Positions 35,813-44,324 of a DNA stretch of 64,000 nucleotides are shown one piece after another (the stretch's first letter is position 1; each line of letters opens with the position of its first letter). A program made the position numbers and the translations under genes. The notes beneath the pieces were generated by a model. It ran no database searches. It was not told the DNA's origin and saw only the letters and a list, made by a program, of their open reading frames with translations. Source of the stretch: Sporofaciens musculi. GTDB lineage: Bacteria > Bacillota > Clostridia > Lachnospirales > Lachnospiraceae. The stretch covers positions 4,402,501-4,466,500 of the forward strand of contig NZ_WUQX01000001.1 in assembly GCF_009830285.1 (NCBI RefSeq), given 5' to 3'.

Positions 35813-36457
35813 ATGAAGAAAATATTAATGATAGAAGACGACCTGGACCTGCAGGAAGGGCTTTCTTTCTCCCTGCAGCTTGACGGTTACGAAACCACCT
35901 GCGCCTCCACGTGCAAGGAGGGACTTTCTTTGCTGAAAGCAGCTCCCTTTGACCTGGTTCTCTTAGACTGTAACCTTCCTGATGGCAACGGCTTTTACCT
36001 CTGCTCACAAATCCGCACATTCAGCCAACAGCCAATCCTCATGCTGACTGCAAGGGACACCGAGATGGATGAAGTAAAAGCCCTTGAGCTTGGGGTAGAC
36101 GATTACATGCGCAAGCCCTTCTCCCTGGCTGTGTTAAAGGCAAGAATCAAGAAACTTCTCCAGCATAGGGAACAGCCTGAACTCCTCATTTCCAATGGCA
36201 TCTCCATAGATAAGAGCTCCTGCACCGTAATGCGTGGAGCAACCGAAATCATATGCAGCCAGACCGAATACCGTCTGCTTCTGTACCTGATGGAGAATAA
36301 AAACCGTGTGCTGTCCAAAGACCAGATTCTGAACCACATCTGGGACAGCGACGGCAAATTTGTGGACGATAATACTGTATCTGTAAATATCCGCCGCCTG
36401 CGGACCAAAATCGAAGGCTTTACCGAGAAATCGACCGGATGCTGGACGCCGTCCTAA
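35813..36457 (+). CDS. OmpR/PhoB-family response regulator, C-terminally truncated
   Basis: 214 residues from ATG 35813 (AAAGGA upstream). The receiver domain has the acidic pair EDD, phospho-acceptor LLDCNLPDG, LTARD and the KPF Lys. The winged-helix output domain runs through SQTEYRLLLYLMENKNRVLSKDQIL to VSVNIRRLRTKIE. It then departs from the family and ends GFTEKSTGCWTPS, so the final beta-hairpin wing is missing. The tail is the kinase reading frame read out of phase, which indicates a deletion joining this gene to the kinase. DNA binding is probably impaired. Confidence 0.85.
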   Translation: MKKILMIEDDLDLQEGLSFSLQLDGYETTCASTCKEGLSLLKAAPFDLVLLDCNLPDGNGFYLCSQIRTFSQQPILMLTARDTEMDEVKALELGVDDYMRKPFSLAVLKARIKKLLQHREQPELLISNGISIDKSSCTVMRGATEIICSQTEYRLLLYLMENKNRVLSKDQILNHIWDSDGKFVDDNTVSVNIRRLRTKIEGFTEKSTGCWTPS

Positions 36458-37251
36458 AAAGGGAACCGATTCTACACTCGGATTTAAAAGAAGGAAAGCT
36501 CTCCTTTCTGGCAGGGAAGGCCAAACGAATCCAGGAACATCTGCTGCTGGAAATCGAACAGGCAGAACAGGAAAAGGAGCAGGTAAAACAACTCATTTCC
36601 AACATGTCCCACCAGTTAAAAACACCTTTAGCTAATGTGATCATGTATGAAGAACTGTTGAAGGACTCAGCGCTGACGCCTAAGCAACAGTCACATTTTC
36701 TTGAAAAAATGCATACTCAGTCCGTCAAAATTGATTGGATTCTTAAGTCCCTGTTTAAGATGGCAAGTCTGGAGCAGAACGCTATTAATTTTGAAATCGA
36801 ACCTCTCCCCATCCATGAAACCCTCATGGATGCTCTTAATACGGTTTATGAGCAGGCTCAAAAGAAACAGCTTCATATTGAACTGGAAAGCGACAAAAAT
36901 CCTATACTCCTGCATAACCGCAAATGGACTGCCGAAGTATTTGCCAATCTTTTGGAAAATGCAGTCAAATACTCGGATACTGGCGGCAGAATTGAGATTA
37001 CAGTGCAATCTCTGGAAATGTATACACAGATTTCCTTCTCCGACAACGGAATCGGCATTGATTCTTCCGAATATCAAGCTATTTTCCGTCGTTTCTACCG
37101 GAGTAAACGTGTGGAGAATATAGCAGGCTCAGGAATCGGACTGTATTTATCTAAAATGATTCTGGAAAAGGAGTACGGCTATCTGACGGTGGAATCGCAG
37201 GTAGGAAAAGGAAGTTGTTTTACTGTGTTCTTACAAAACTGTAAGAATTGA
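36439..37251 (+). CDS. Sensor histidine kinase remnant lacking its membrane sensor region
   Basis: About 270 residues from ATG 36439, overlapping the regulator by 19 bp. The frame upstream of the ATG (LYREIDR) continues into kinase-like sequence and is then lost at the junction. This implies that the N-terminal TM/sensor part was deleted. HisKA (SNMSHQLKTPLANVIMYEE) and HATPase_c (LLENAVKYSDTGG, DNGIGI, GSGIGLYLSK) are intact. It may be a soluble active kinase, but the signal input is gone. It belongs to the two-component type that controls BceAB-like antimicrobial-peptide ABC transporters, two of whose genes follow. Confidence 0.8.
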   Translation: MLDAVLKREPILHSDLKEGKLSFLAGKAKRIQEHLLLEIEQAEQEKEQVKQLISNMSHQLKTPLANVIMYEELLKDSALTPKQQSHFLEKMHTQSVKIDWILKSLFKMASLEQNAINFEIEPLPIHETLMDALNTVYEQAQKKQLHIELESDKNPILLHNRKWTAEVFANLLENAVKYSDTGGRIEITVQSLEMYTQISFSDNGIGIDSSEYQAIFRRFYRSKRVENIAGSGIGLYLSKMILEKEYGYLTVESQVGKGSCFTVFLQNCKN

Positions 37252-37349
37252 AGCAGCATTTTGTAGTATGGCTGTAATCTTAAGCTTATAAAATTGACTT
37301 CATAAGAACAATACATTCTATGAATGTACGAAGCAGAAAGGAGTCATCT

Positions 37350-38040
37350 ATGAACATTTTAGAAGTATCACAGCTTGAAAAAGTTTATGGAACCGGCAAA
37401 AATGAAGTCTATGCCCTTAAAGGCATCAGCTTTACCGTCAGCCAGGGAGAATTTATCGCCGTGGTGGGAACCTCTGGTTCCGGTAAAAGTACCCTGATGA
37501 ACTTAATTGGAGGGCTTGATACCCCCACCAACGGCTCAATCAGAATCCGAAATCATGATATAGCCTCACTGACCAGGAAGGAGTTGACCATCTTCCGGCG
37601 TGCGCAACATCGGCTTCGTATTCCAGAACTACAGCCTGATGCCTGTCTTAAACGTCTATGACAACGTTGCCCTGCCCGTCACCTTTGACAAAGGACGTCA
37701 TGTAGACCACCCGTTTATTCAGGAATTGTTAAAAGAACTGGGACTCTGGGACAAACGCAGGAAATACCCCTCTGAACTGTCCGGCGGACAACAGCAGCGG
37801 GTGGCCCTGGCCAGAGCCCTGGCGAACAAACCAGCCTTACTTCTTGCAGACGAGCCTACCGGCAACCTGGACTCCCGAACGACGGCGGAGGTTATGGGCC
37901 TTCTGCGCATGAGCGCACGGAAATTCCACCAAACAATCCTCATGGTCACACACAATGAATTGATTGCACAGTCCTGTGACAGAAGCATTTCCATTGAAGA
38001 CGGACAGCTTCTTAAAAAAGGAGGTGATAACCTTGATTAA
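37350..38040 (+). pseudogene. ABC transporter ATP-binding protein (MacB/BceA-like), frameshifted
   Basis: Two adjacent frames together make one complete ATPase. The first (from ATG 37350 after AAAGGAG) has Walker A GTSGSGKST and runs to RKELTIFRR. The second resumes at RNIGFVFQNYSLMP (Q-loop) and has LSGGQQQR, LLLADEPTGNLDS and VTHN. The break is at about 37600, where one extra G appears to have been inserted (CGT-G-CGC). The rest is well conserved, so either the mutation is recent or it is a sequence error. The last codons overlap the permease start. Confidence 0.85.
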
Positions 38041-40506
38041 GACGATAAAGCTGGCATTTTCCTACCTGAAATATTACAAAAAACAGACCTTGTCTCTGCT
38101 ATTGGGAACCATAATGTCCGTTGCTCTGATGACAGGCGTAGGCTCATTGCTAAACAGCGGGAGAATTGCCGATATTGAACGGATTAGAACGGTTTACGGG
38201 GACGCTCATTATATGTTCGACATGAATGAGGGCGATTTTGACGATTTGCAGGAAGCCTTGCACACAAAAGATTTTACGGTTGAAAAGGCAGGAATCCTTA
38301 CAGTCAAGAAAGAAGTGGAGACTCCTTACCCTCTCACATTTGTCTGCGCCGACACTAATTATATGGAGATGTTCCACAGAGATCTCCTTGAAGGCGCATA
38401 TCCTCAGAACTCAGGCGAGGCCGCTCTCTCCGAGCGTACCATCCGCAACCTTGGCCTTAAAAAGACAATCGGCAGTACAATCGTCCTGGACAAAGATACC
38501 TATACCCTGTGCGGAATCCTCTCAGACCAGTGGGACGAAACGAATACAAAGATGAAGGTCTTCGTAAGCTCAGACACAGAACTTAGAGAAGACCATCCCT
38601 TTCTATATGTCAAATTTACGGAAAACGGCCGTGTACTCTCCCAGGCAACAGCATTTTCCAAGGATTTTCATTTTGATATTCACAAAATAAAACGGGTCAG
38701 CGAGATAACCGCCTATGTAGGCGGAGATACTACCCCTTCCGTCCTTAGCATCCTTAAGACTGCACTGTCGCTTCCAGAAGGGCGGCTTGCATATTTCTGG
38801 GGGACCTTGAACCAAAACTATAATCTGACGGAAAAACTGATTCTGGCCGCTCTTGGCATATTTGCCGCTTTCGTCATATTCAGTTTGTTCCAGGTGTCCC
38901 TTCGGAAACGCACGTCACAGTACAGCACCCTTCAGATACTCGGCATGGACGAACGCACCACCTTCGGCCTTCTTCTGTCAGAGCTGTACTTGATTTTATT
39001 TGCAGGATATCCAATCGGCGCGGCAGTCGGGAATCTGGCGGCAAATGCCTTCTATACCCGCATGGGCGATATTTTCGTAAATCAGAATATCGGCATGACA
39101 AAAAACGGCACACATACCGCAGATAACAGAGACGTGGCTGCGCAGATTGAAGTCCGTTCCGGCAGCTTTCATATTTCCTTCGGAGTCATCATAGGAAGCG
39201 CGCTGTTTCTGATATTCCTGATGCTGTTTGTAAGCCTCCTGCTCACTAGCCGGATGCGTAAATTTACCTGGATTGAAATGCAGTCCCAGAATACTTATGC
39301 CGGAAAACAGAGCCGCAGAATTTACAGTTTAAGGCACGGCAATATGATTGGAATCTTGAGCCGAAGGTTCTTATTTGAACGAAAAGGGATGTTTTTTAGT
39401 ATCATCGTATCCCTTTCCCTGGCACAATTTTTCTTCCTTGGTACTACCTATGTAATCCAAAACGTCAGGATCCATAACGCTTTGACCTTCAAAGCTGACG
39501 ACGGGCTTGCCTCAGATATTCAGGTATATACGGAATCATCACCAAACAGAGCGAAATGGATTACCGCTTGAAGGCAAATGTTTACGGTTACTCAGACCTG
39601 ATGCTTCAAGAGCTTTCCCCCTATCTTCTTGATGGAACCATTGACCCTAAGTCCATGCTCAAAGAGGATACGGTTATCTTAAAAACCATCATGGACGGGC
39701 AGGGATACTATGACGGGATTGATATCGCTCCTGGAGACGTAATCCGGCTGAAGGTTTTAAAAGCTGCTGACCTGCCGGAAGAAGCATTACGATTTGAAGG
39801 GCCAGAAGACTGGTATCAGGAAAAAGAATTTACGGTTTCCGCTGTTGTCAGCAGGTCTTTGGGAAAAAATAATAATTATATTGGAGATTCCAACAGTACC
39901 GTGGGTATTATCATGACCAATCAACAGATGTCGGATTATTTCGGGATTGAGGGATATGACAGTATCGGTATTTCTCTGACAGAAGGGGCGGAGCATGACA
40001 AAGCTGCCGATAAGATTCGGGCTTTTGTGGATGGGACTCCCAACTGTCTGATTAAGGATTATACCTTGTTGATTGAACAGCAGGAGAACTACCTTCGCCA
40101 GAAAATGTTCTTCTTCTATGGGATTGCCGTTATTTTACTTCTGATCAGTGTTTTTCATATCCTAAACAGTATGCAGTATCTTGTGACAGCGAGAAAGCAT
40201 GAATTTGGAATTCTTCGGGCAATGGGGATTACGGATGCGGGATTTTGTAAGCTGCTGGTAAAGGAAGGGCTGTGCTATGGGCTTTGTTCCGGATTCTTTA
40301 TGACGGTTCTGTATGGGCTGGTGCATAAAGTGTTGTATTATGCATTGCAGCATGTATTTTTATTTCTGCACGCTAACGGAAATCTTCCCCTTCTGCCGAT
40401 GGCGGGTATGATTGTGCTGAATATGGTGATTTGTATCGCGGCGATGCTATGGGCTGGAAATGAAGTCTTGGACGGGAATATAACTGAGGAGATTGCTTGG
40501 AGGTAA
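38033..40506 (+). pseudogene. FtsX-family ABC transporter permease, frameshifted
   Basis: The start is TTG 38033, six bases after GGAGGTG and overlapping the ATPase stop. The first frame runs to about 39571: an N-terminal TM, a large extracellular region, three TM helices of the first FtsX domain, then the start of the second half. A second frame from about 39530 to 40506 continues without gap (KQSEMDYRLKANVYGYSD) and ends with a second FtsX domain. One base appears to be missing near 39525-39545. The whole would be about 820 residues, a duplicated-FtsX permease of the antimicrobial-peptide resistance/export type. Confidence 0.85.
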
Positions 40507-40591
40507 ACGTTACTCAAATGCCTGCCACTGTACCGAAAGGCAAGCCTGCAAAACCTGCAGGAAGCCTCCGGTTACGGCAGCTTTGTTAATT

Positions 40592-41185
40592 TCACTTGAT
40601 TATTTCTAACATATTTGCAATATCCTCAGTTGCCATTGTTACTTTTGACTTTTCTATTAGGATGTTTCCCCCTGTCATTATGTATGACGGCATTACTCGG
40701 ATACCCTTATAATAGATTTCGTTCTTCCGCAATTTATAGGTGGAAACAGCGGGAATAACATTTTTCTTTGTTGACTTTTTCGCAATCATGTTAAAGGCTT
40801 TCTTTGCAACATCACCCATAAGCATAATAACCTTTATATTGGGGAACAAAGAAAGTTCTGCTTCTAAATAAGGCAAACTGTTTTCAATACTTCTTCTATC
40901 AATAGCATAGTCTGTCTTAGGAGTTTTGACGGCATTTGTGATATAGATACCCTTTTGCAATATATCTTGTATGGAAGTTACCTCTGTACCCGCCCCTTGC
41001 AAAAGGGGAATAGTTGTTTTCAGATAATCAGCATCAGGGATTCCATAAAAATCCTGTAAGGGGTCAGAGGGGACAACTTCATTTATCATAATTGCCTTAA
41101 TCGAAAGTAGATCAATGTCAATATTATTAAGATATATACCGTTTGCTTTCCCTACTTTTGTTTCAAGTTCCTTTTTTATATTCAT
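40592..41185 (-). CDS. Uracil-DNA glycosylase superfamily protein
   Basis: 197 residues from ATG 41185 (AAGGAG eight bases upstream). Segments NEVVPSDPLQDFYGIPDADYLKTTIPLL and YITNAVKTPK, and IKVIMLMGDVAKKAFN, follow the UDG-like fold order (active-site loop, then the strand-helix carrying G-D/E). It lacks the exact GQDPYH of family 1, so it is a divergent UDG-superfamily member. Translated 4 bases after the WYL regulator stop, so the two form one operon. Activity is not proven by sequence. Confidence 0.75.
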   Translation of the reverse strand: MNIKKELETKVGKANGIYLNNIDIDLLSIKAIMINEVVPSDPLQDFYGIPDADYLKTTIPLLQGAGTEVTSIQDILQKGIYITNAVKTPKTDYAIDRRSIENSLPYLEAELSLFPNIKVIMLMGDVAKKAFNMIAKKSTKKNVIPAVSTYKLRKNEIYYKGIRVMPSYIMTGGNILIEKSKVTMATEDIANMLEIIK

Positions 41186-41189
41186 ATCT

Positions 41190-42107
41190 TTATTCTCCTT
41201 TATGATGAGCTCTTGCGGCTTCATGTTTTGTTATCAATGTTTGACGGATAGATTTAGGCTGAATTATTGTTACTTTGTTTCCGAATGACATGAGAAAATC
41301 GTATAGCCAATTATTTTCCGGCAAGGTAAGCTTAACAGTATATCCCTTTTCGTGTTTTGTAATCGCTGTATCGTCCAGGGTATCAAATAACCTGTACCCA
41401 ACATCTAAAGTAAATTCCAATTCTAAATCTATTAAATCTCCAATTTCCTCCGGCATTGGAAAAACGGAATGATATTGGTCTATATCTGCCTTTCTTTCAA
41501 AACGTACTTCGGTTAAAATTAGGTTTTTTATTCTTGAAAAACGAAACAATCTGTTTTCATTTCGTAACAGACAAAAGGCATACAAATACCACGCCTTATC
41601 CTTGTAAACTAATTTGTACGGATATACATTTCGTTTGCCGCTTTCCCCAGTAGCATTGTAGTAATCAAAGGTGATTTCACGATTTTCAAATATAGCTTGT
41701 TTTAGCTGCCTAAACATTCTATTCTCGATCTTTGCAGCACTTCCCCAACGTGAAAAATCTACATCAAGCCAATCTATTAAGCCAATTTGAAAAATTGCTC
41801 TAAGTTTATTCAAGCTGGTATCTACCTCTGGATATTGAACGGCTGACAGGCTTTGTAAGCTGGATAATATCTCTAACTTTTCACTATCTGAAAAAAAGGT
41901 TTTACCAAGGACATAATCATCAAGAAACTGTATACCGCCCTTTCTTCCCGTTGTAACATAGATAGGAATACCCGCACTACTTATAGCGTCTACATCACGA
42001 TAAATTGTACGGACGGATACCTCAAATTTCTCTGCTAATTCGGGAGCAGTAGCATGTCCTTTATTTAATAAATAATACAAAATTCTAAACAGTCTGCTTT
42101 CCTGCAA
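41190..42107 (-). CDS. YafY-type HTH-WYL transcriptional regulator
   Basis: 305 residues. An N-terminal HTH_11 domain (SRLFRILYYLLNKGHATAPELAEKFEVSVRTIYRDVDAIS) and a GRKGGIQF wing lead into the WYL domain (VYKDKAWYLYAFCLLRNENRLFRFSRI). A C-terminal WCX region follows. The start is TTG 42107 with GGAGGTG just upstream. WYL domains bind nucleotide or ssDNA ligands, and such regulators often accompany DNA-damage or defence genes. That fits the co-transcribed glycosylase. The 38-bp palindrome 28 bp upstream is the likely operator. Confidence 0.9.
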   Translation of the reverse strand: MQESRLFRILYYLLNKGHATAPELAEKFEVSVRTIYRDVDAISSAGIPIYVTTGRKGGIQFLDDYVLGKTFFSDSEKLEILSSLQSLSAVQYPEVDTSLNKLRAIFQIGLIDWLDVDFSRWGSAAKIENRMFRQLKQAIFENREITFDYYNATGESGKRNVYPYKLVYKDKAWYLYAFCLLRNENRLFRFSRIKNLILTEVRFERKADIDQYHSVFPMPEEIGDLIDLELEFTLDVGYRLFDTLDDTAITKHEKGYTVKLTLPENNWLYDFLMSFGNKVTIIQPKSIRQTLITKHEAARAHHKGE

Positions 42108-42134
42108 TTCATCACCTCCACAGCTTGATTATAT

Positions 42135-42172
42135 TGTAATAACCTTGACAACGTCATGTCAAGGTTATTACA
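42135..42172. promoter_or_regulatory. 38-bp perfect palindrome, probable WYL-regulator operator
   Basis: Arms TGTAATAACCTTGACA (42135-42150) and TGTCAAGGTTATTACA (42157-42172) are perfect inverted repeats of 16 bp around ACGTCA. Each arm contains a TTGACA -35-like hexamer, and TATAAT lies close by on the minus strand. The arrangement recalls dyad operators placed between -35 and -10. Confidence 0.75.
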
Positions 42173-42229
42173 CTTACTGTAATTTAGTAGAAAATTCAGT
42201 TTGAAATCCAGCTCCTATGCCCGTAAAGC

Positions 42230-42543
42230 AAGGAAAAAGCCGGTGACAATGACAAAGGCTCTGATTTGAGCAGAGAGAACGTCTACCGTGTAAATCTGGG
42301 AATACGAAAAAGACTTTTACTGAATTATTTGGAGCTGTACCCAAACGCCCACCTGCGGGCGGAATTGTAGATATAAACTATGACTTTACCGCATTGGATT
42401 TGATACTGCCCCATCCTGTCTATGCATGGATGGCATGGATATGTGTATTGAACCCTTCTGAACAGACCTTTGAGGAACTGAAACCATATATCCAAGAAGC
42501 CTATGAGTATGCAAAGAAGAAATTTAAGAAACGCAGGAAGTAA
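42230..42543 (+). pseudogene. DUF6194-family gene remnant
   Basis: The plus strand encodes KGSDLSRENVYRVNLGIRK, then after a one-base frame change KTFTELFGAVPKRPPAGG, and on to LILPHPVYAWMAWICVLNPS. It ends FEELKPYIQEAYEYAKKKFKKR before a stop at 42541. These blocks match the C-terminal two thirds of DUF6194 proteins as I know them. The 5' part is absent (a stop precedes) and one frameshift lies near 42310. No SD or start is present. Confidence 0.7.
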
Positions 42544-42544
42544 T

Positions 42545-42720
42545 CCCAAAGCCGTTACATAACATTGGGAATCTGAGCAGGAGAAAACGCTCATTGGAAG
42601 TGCATAAAAAACACCTAAAATCATTGCCTTTCCAGAAGTAAAAGTAACATCTTTTTCATGATAACCCTGTTCATGTAATTGTGCTTTTATTTTTTCAAAA
42701 TTTTCGCTATGCTTATCCAT
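42545..42720 (-). pseudogene. DUF3267-like gene, 5' fragment
   Basis: From ATG 42720 (GGAGGG upstream) about 45 residues look genuine: DKHSENFEKIKAQLHEQGYHEKDVTF, residues 2-27, then SGKAMILGVFYALP at the first TM helix. Beyond about 42600 the frame runs antisense into the DUF6194 remnant and is not family-like. The gene was probably cut by the same rearrangement. Confidence 0.55.
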
Positions 42721-43043
42721 TAGAATTTCCCTCCTCAAATATTAACTTATCATTTTTTGTATACCCATTTCCCCCAAAAAATAAGTGCCCACAAATCATT
42801 CATTCCTGATTTCTCCTTTCATGGGCATGTCAAATTTAGAATAGAAATCATGCCCTAATAAAGGGTAATTTATTTTTATTTAAATGTCAATTATTTCATA
42901 CTTTTTAGCCCAAAAATATGGCTCGCCGCCTTTCTTTGCCGTTATTATTATTTAACAGATACGAGTATAACATATTTCTGGCATTTTTACGAATAAAGAT
43001 TTTTAAAACACCAGTAGCTATCTTATGAATTTTTATCATTCTG

Positions 43044-43169
43044 ATGAACCGTGTTGACTTAATTGCAATTTTAGGTAATCTTTTAGATAATGCCCTTGAA
43101 GCAATAAGAAATGAAGATGATAGATTACGCGCTGTTGTCACATTATCTTTTGAAGCAGTAAAGGCATAA
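43044..43169 (+). pseudogene. GHKL-type histidine kinase fragment (AgrC-like)
   Basis: 41 codons encode VDLIAILGNLLDNALEAIRN, the N-box of GHKL (HATPase_c_5) kinases used in peptide quorum sensing, and then VVTLSFEAVKA and a stop. Both the preceding sensor part and the following G-boxes are missing. No ribosome binding site is seen. 42740-43043 otherwise holds only AT-rich sequence with a 7-bp inverted repeat (GGGCATG/CATGCCC, about 42824-42853). Confidence 0.6.
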
Positions 43170-43331
43170 TCAATCTATCGAAATGCAGACTGTTCATGTT
43201 GGCGGTCTGTTTTTTTATGGACAAAGCGGAAGAAATGCCGCTTTTGCAGTATACTATGGCTGTAACAGAAACTTACACACAAAAGGAAATGGAGATTAGC
43301 TTATCATTTGTCGTAAGGAGGATATAGCACC

Positions 43332-43553
43332 ATGAAGAATACCAAACGCTGCCCTAAATGCAATTCACAAAATATTGTCCGTGTTCCCAATAACCAAAAA
43401 CGTCATGCCAGCGGGAACAATATTTATACTTCGACCTTTACATTGATGAAAAAAATCCCGGTTATACGCTATGTCTGCTGCGATTGCGGATATGTGGAGA
43501 ATTGGGTGGAAACGCAAAGAGAACGTGACGAGATTAAGCGCACATTTGGATAA
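43332..43553 (+). CDS. Small zinc-ribbon protein
   Basis: 73 residues with two Cys pairs, CPKCNSQN near the N-terminus and CCDCGY in the C-terminal half, spaced as a zinc ribbon. A basic middle (NNQKRHASGNN) separates them. GGAGG lies about ten bases before ATG 43332. Similar small proteins are common in Firmicutes without a known function. It sits alone between the gene fragments and hsp20. 43554-43670 holds no gene. Confidence 0.75.
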   Translation: MKNTKRCPKCNSQNIVRVPNNQKRHASGNNIYTSTFTLMKKIPVIRYVCCDCGYVENWVETQRERDEIKRTFG

Positions 43554-43670
43554 TGAAAGCAATTTGGTGATATGTCAAGAGGAAAATGAAAAGATTTACT
43601 GCATGTGCAAGATGTAAAAAATCTCCAAAGGCAATTAAAATTCTAATTTCTTCTTGACTTTTTAATATTA

Positions 43671-43697
43671 TTAGCACTCACCTATTGACTTTGCTAA
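43671..43697. promoter_or_regulatory. CIRCE-like (HrcA) operator, degenerate
   Basis: TTAGCACTC, nine bases, CTTTGCTAA. The first half is a perfect CIRCE half-site and the second matches GAGTGCTAA at six of nine positions. It overlaps the hsp20 promoter -35, the expected operator position. Confidence 0.55.
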
Positions 43698-43713
43698 CAA
43701 TATATGTTATATA
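43685..43713 (+). promoter_or_regulatory. Promoter of hsp20
   Basis: TTGACT (43685-43690), 17 bp, TATATA (43708-43713); a TATAAT two bases further (43710-43715) would give 19 bp. The leader is about 80 nt. Confidence 0.55.
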
Positions 43714-43800
43714 ATATATATAGCAAATAAAACAATAAATAATTTTCATACCTTATGGGACATAATAAACCATAAGACATTTTTCAAGGAGGAATGATTT

Positions 43801-44226
43801 ATGTTATTAGCAAACAGAGGTTTCAACAATTTATTCGACGATATGTTCAGCGACCCGTTTTTCAGCCGCTCTTACGACCACACATCTGCTCAGATTATGA
43901 AGACAGATATTCACGAGAAGGATGGGAACTATCTGGTAGAGATGGAGCTTCCAGGATATGCCAAGGAAGATATCAAGGCCGACCTAAAAGACGGATACCT
44001 TACCATCTCTGCCCACAAGAATATGACAAAGGAGGAGAAGGACGCCAAGGGTAATTGTGTACACAAGGAAAGATACACTGGCACCTGCAACAGAAGCTTT
44101 TACGTTGGAGACGCTTTGACACAGGATGATATCAAAGCTGCATTTAAGGAGGGCGTTCTTCATCTTTCATTCCCGAAGGAGGTTCAGAAGCAGGAAGAAC
44201 TGCCAAGATTGATTACGATTGAATAA
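43801..44226 (+). CDS. Hsp20/alpha-crystallin small heat-shock protein
   Basis: 141 residues. A short N-terminal arm (NRGFNNLFDDMFSDPFF) is followed by the alpha-crystallin domain from about 33, with VEMELPGYAKEDIKADLKDGYLTIS split below family norm only by usual variation, and FKEGVLHLSFPK. The C-terminus lacks a clear IxI motif (PRLITIE). It holds unfolding proteins as an ATP-independent chaperone. AAGGAGG precedes the ATG and a CIRCE-like site lies at the promoter, so heat control by HrcA is plausible. Confidence 0.94.
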   Translation: MLLANRGFNNLFDDMFSDPFFSRSYDHTSAQIMKTDIHEKDGNYLVEMELPGYAKEDIKADLKDGYLTISAHKNMTKEEKDAKGNCVHKERYTGTCNRSFYVGDALTQDDIKAAFKEGVLHLSFPKEVQKQEELPRLITIE

Positions 44227-44261
44227 GAACTGAGTAACATTTTGGGAACATCATAGAAGAC

Positions 44262-44301
44262 AATGTAAGGGGAGAACCTATATGGTATCTCCCCTTACAT
44301 T
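44262..44301. terminator. Bidirectional terminator between hsp20 and the convergent gene
   Basis: A perfect 14-bp stem (AATGTAAGGGGAGA/TCTCCCCTTACATT) with a 12-base loop, followed by TTT on the plus strand. It lies between convergent stops at 44226 and 44325. Confidence 0.85.
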
Positions 44302-44324
44302 TTACCTGATTATATTACAATCTG

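Noticed and set aside
42905..43141. A 78-codon minus-strand frame
   Set aside because: Its first part is antisense to the GHKL kinase N-box fragment and the rest has no recognisable pattern or SD.
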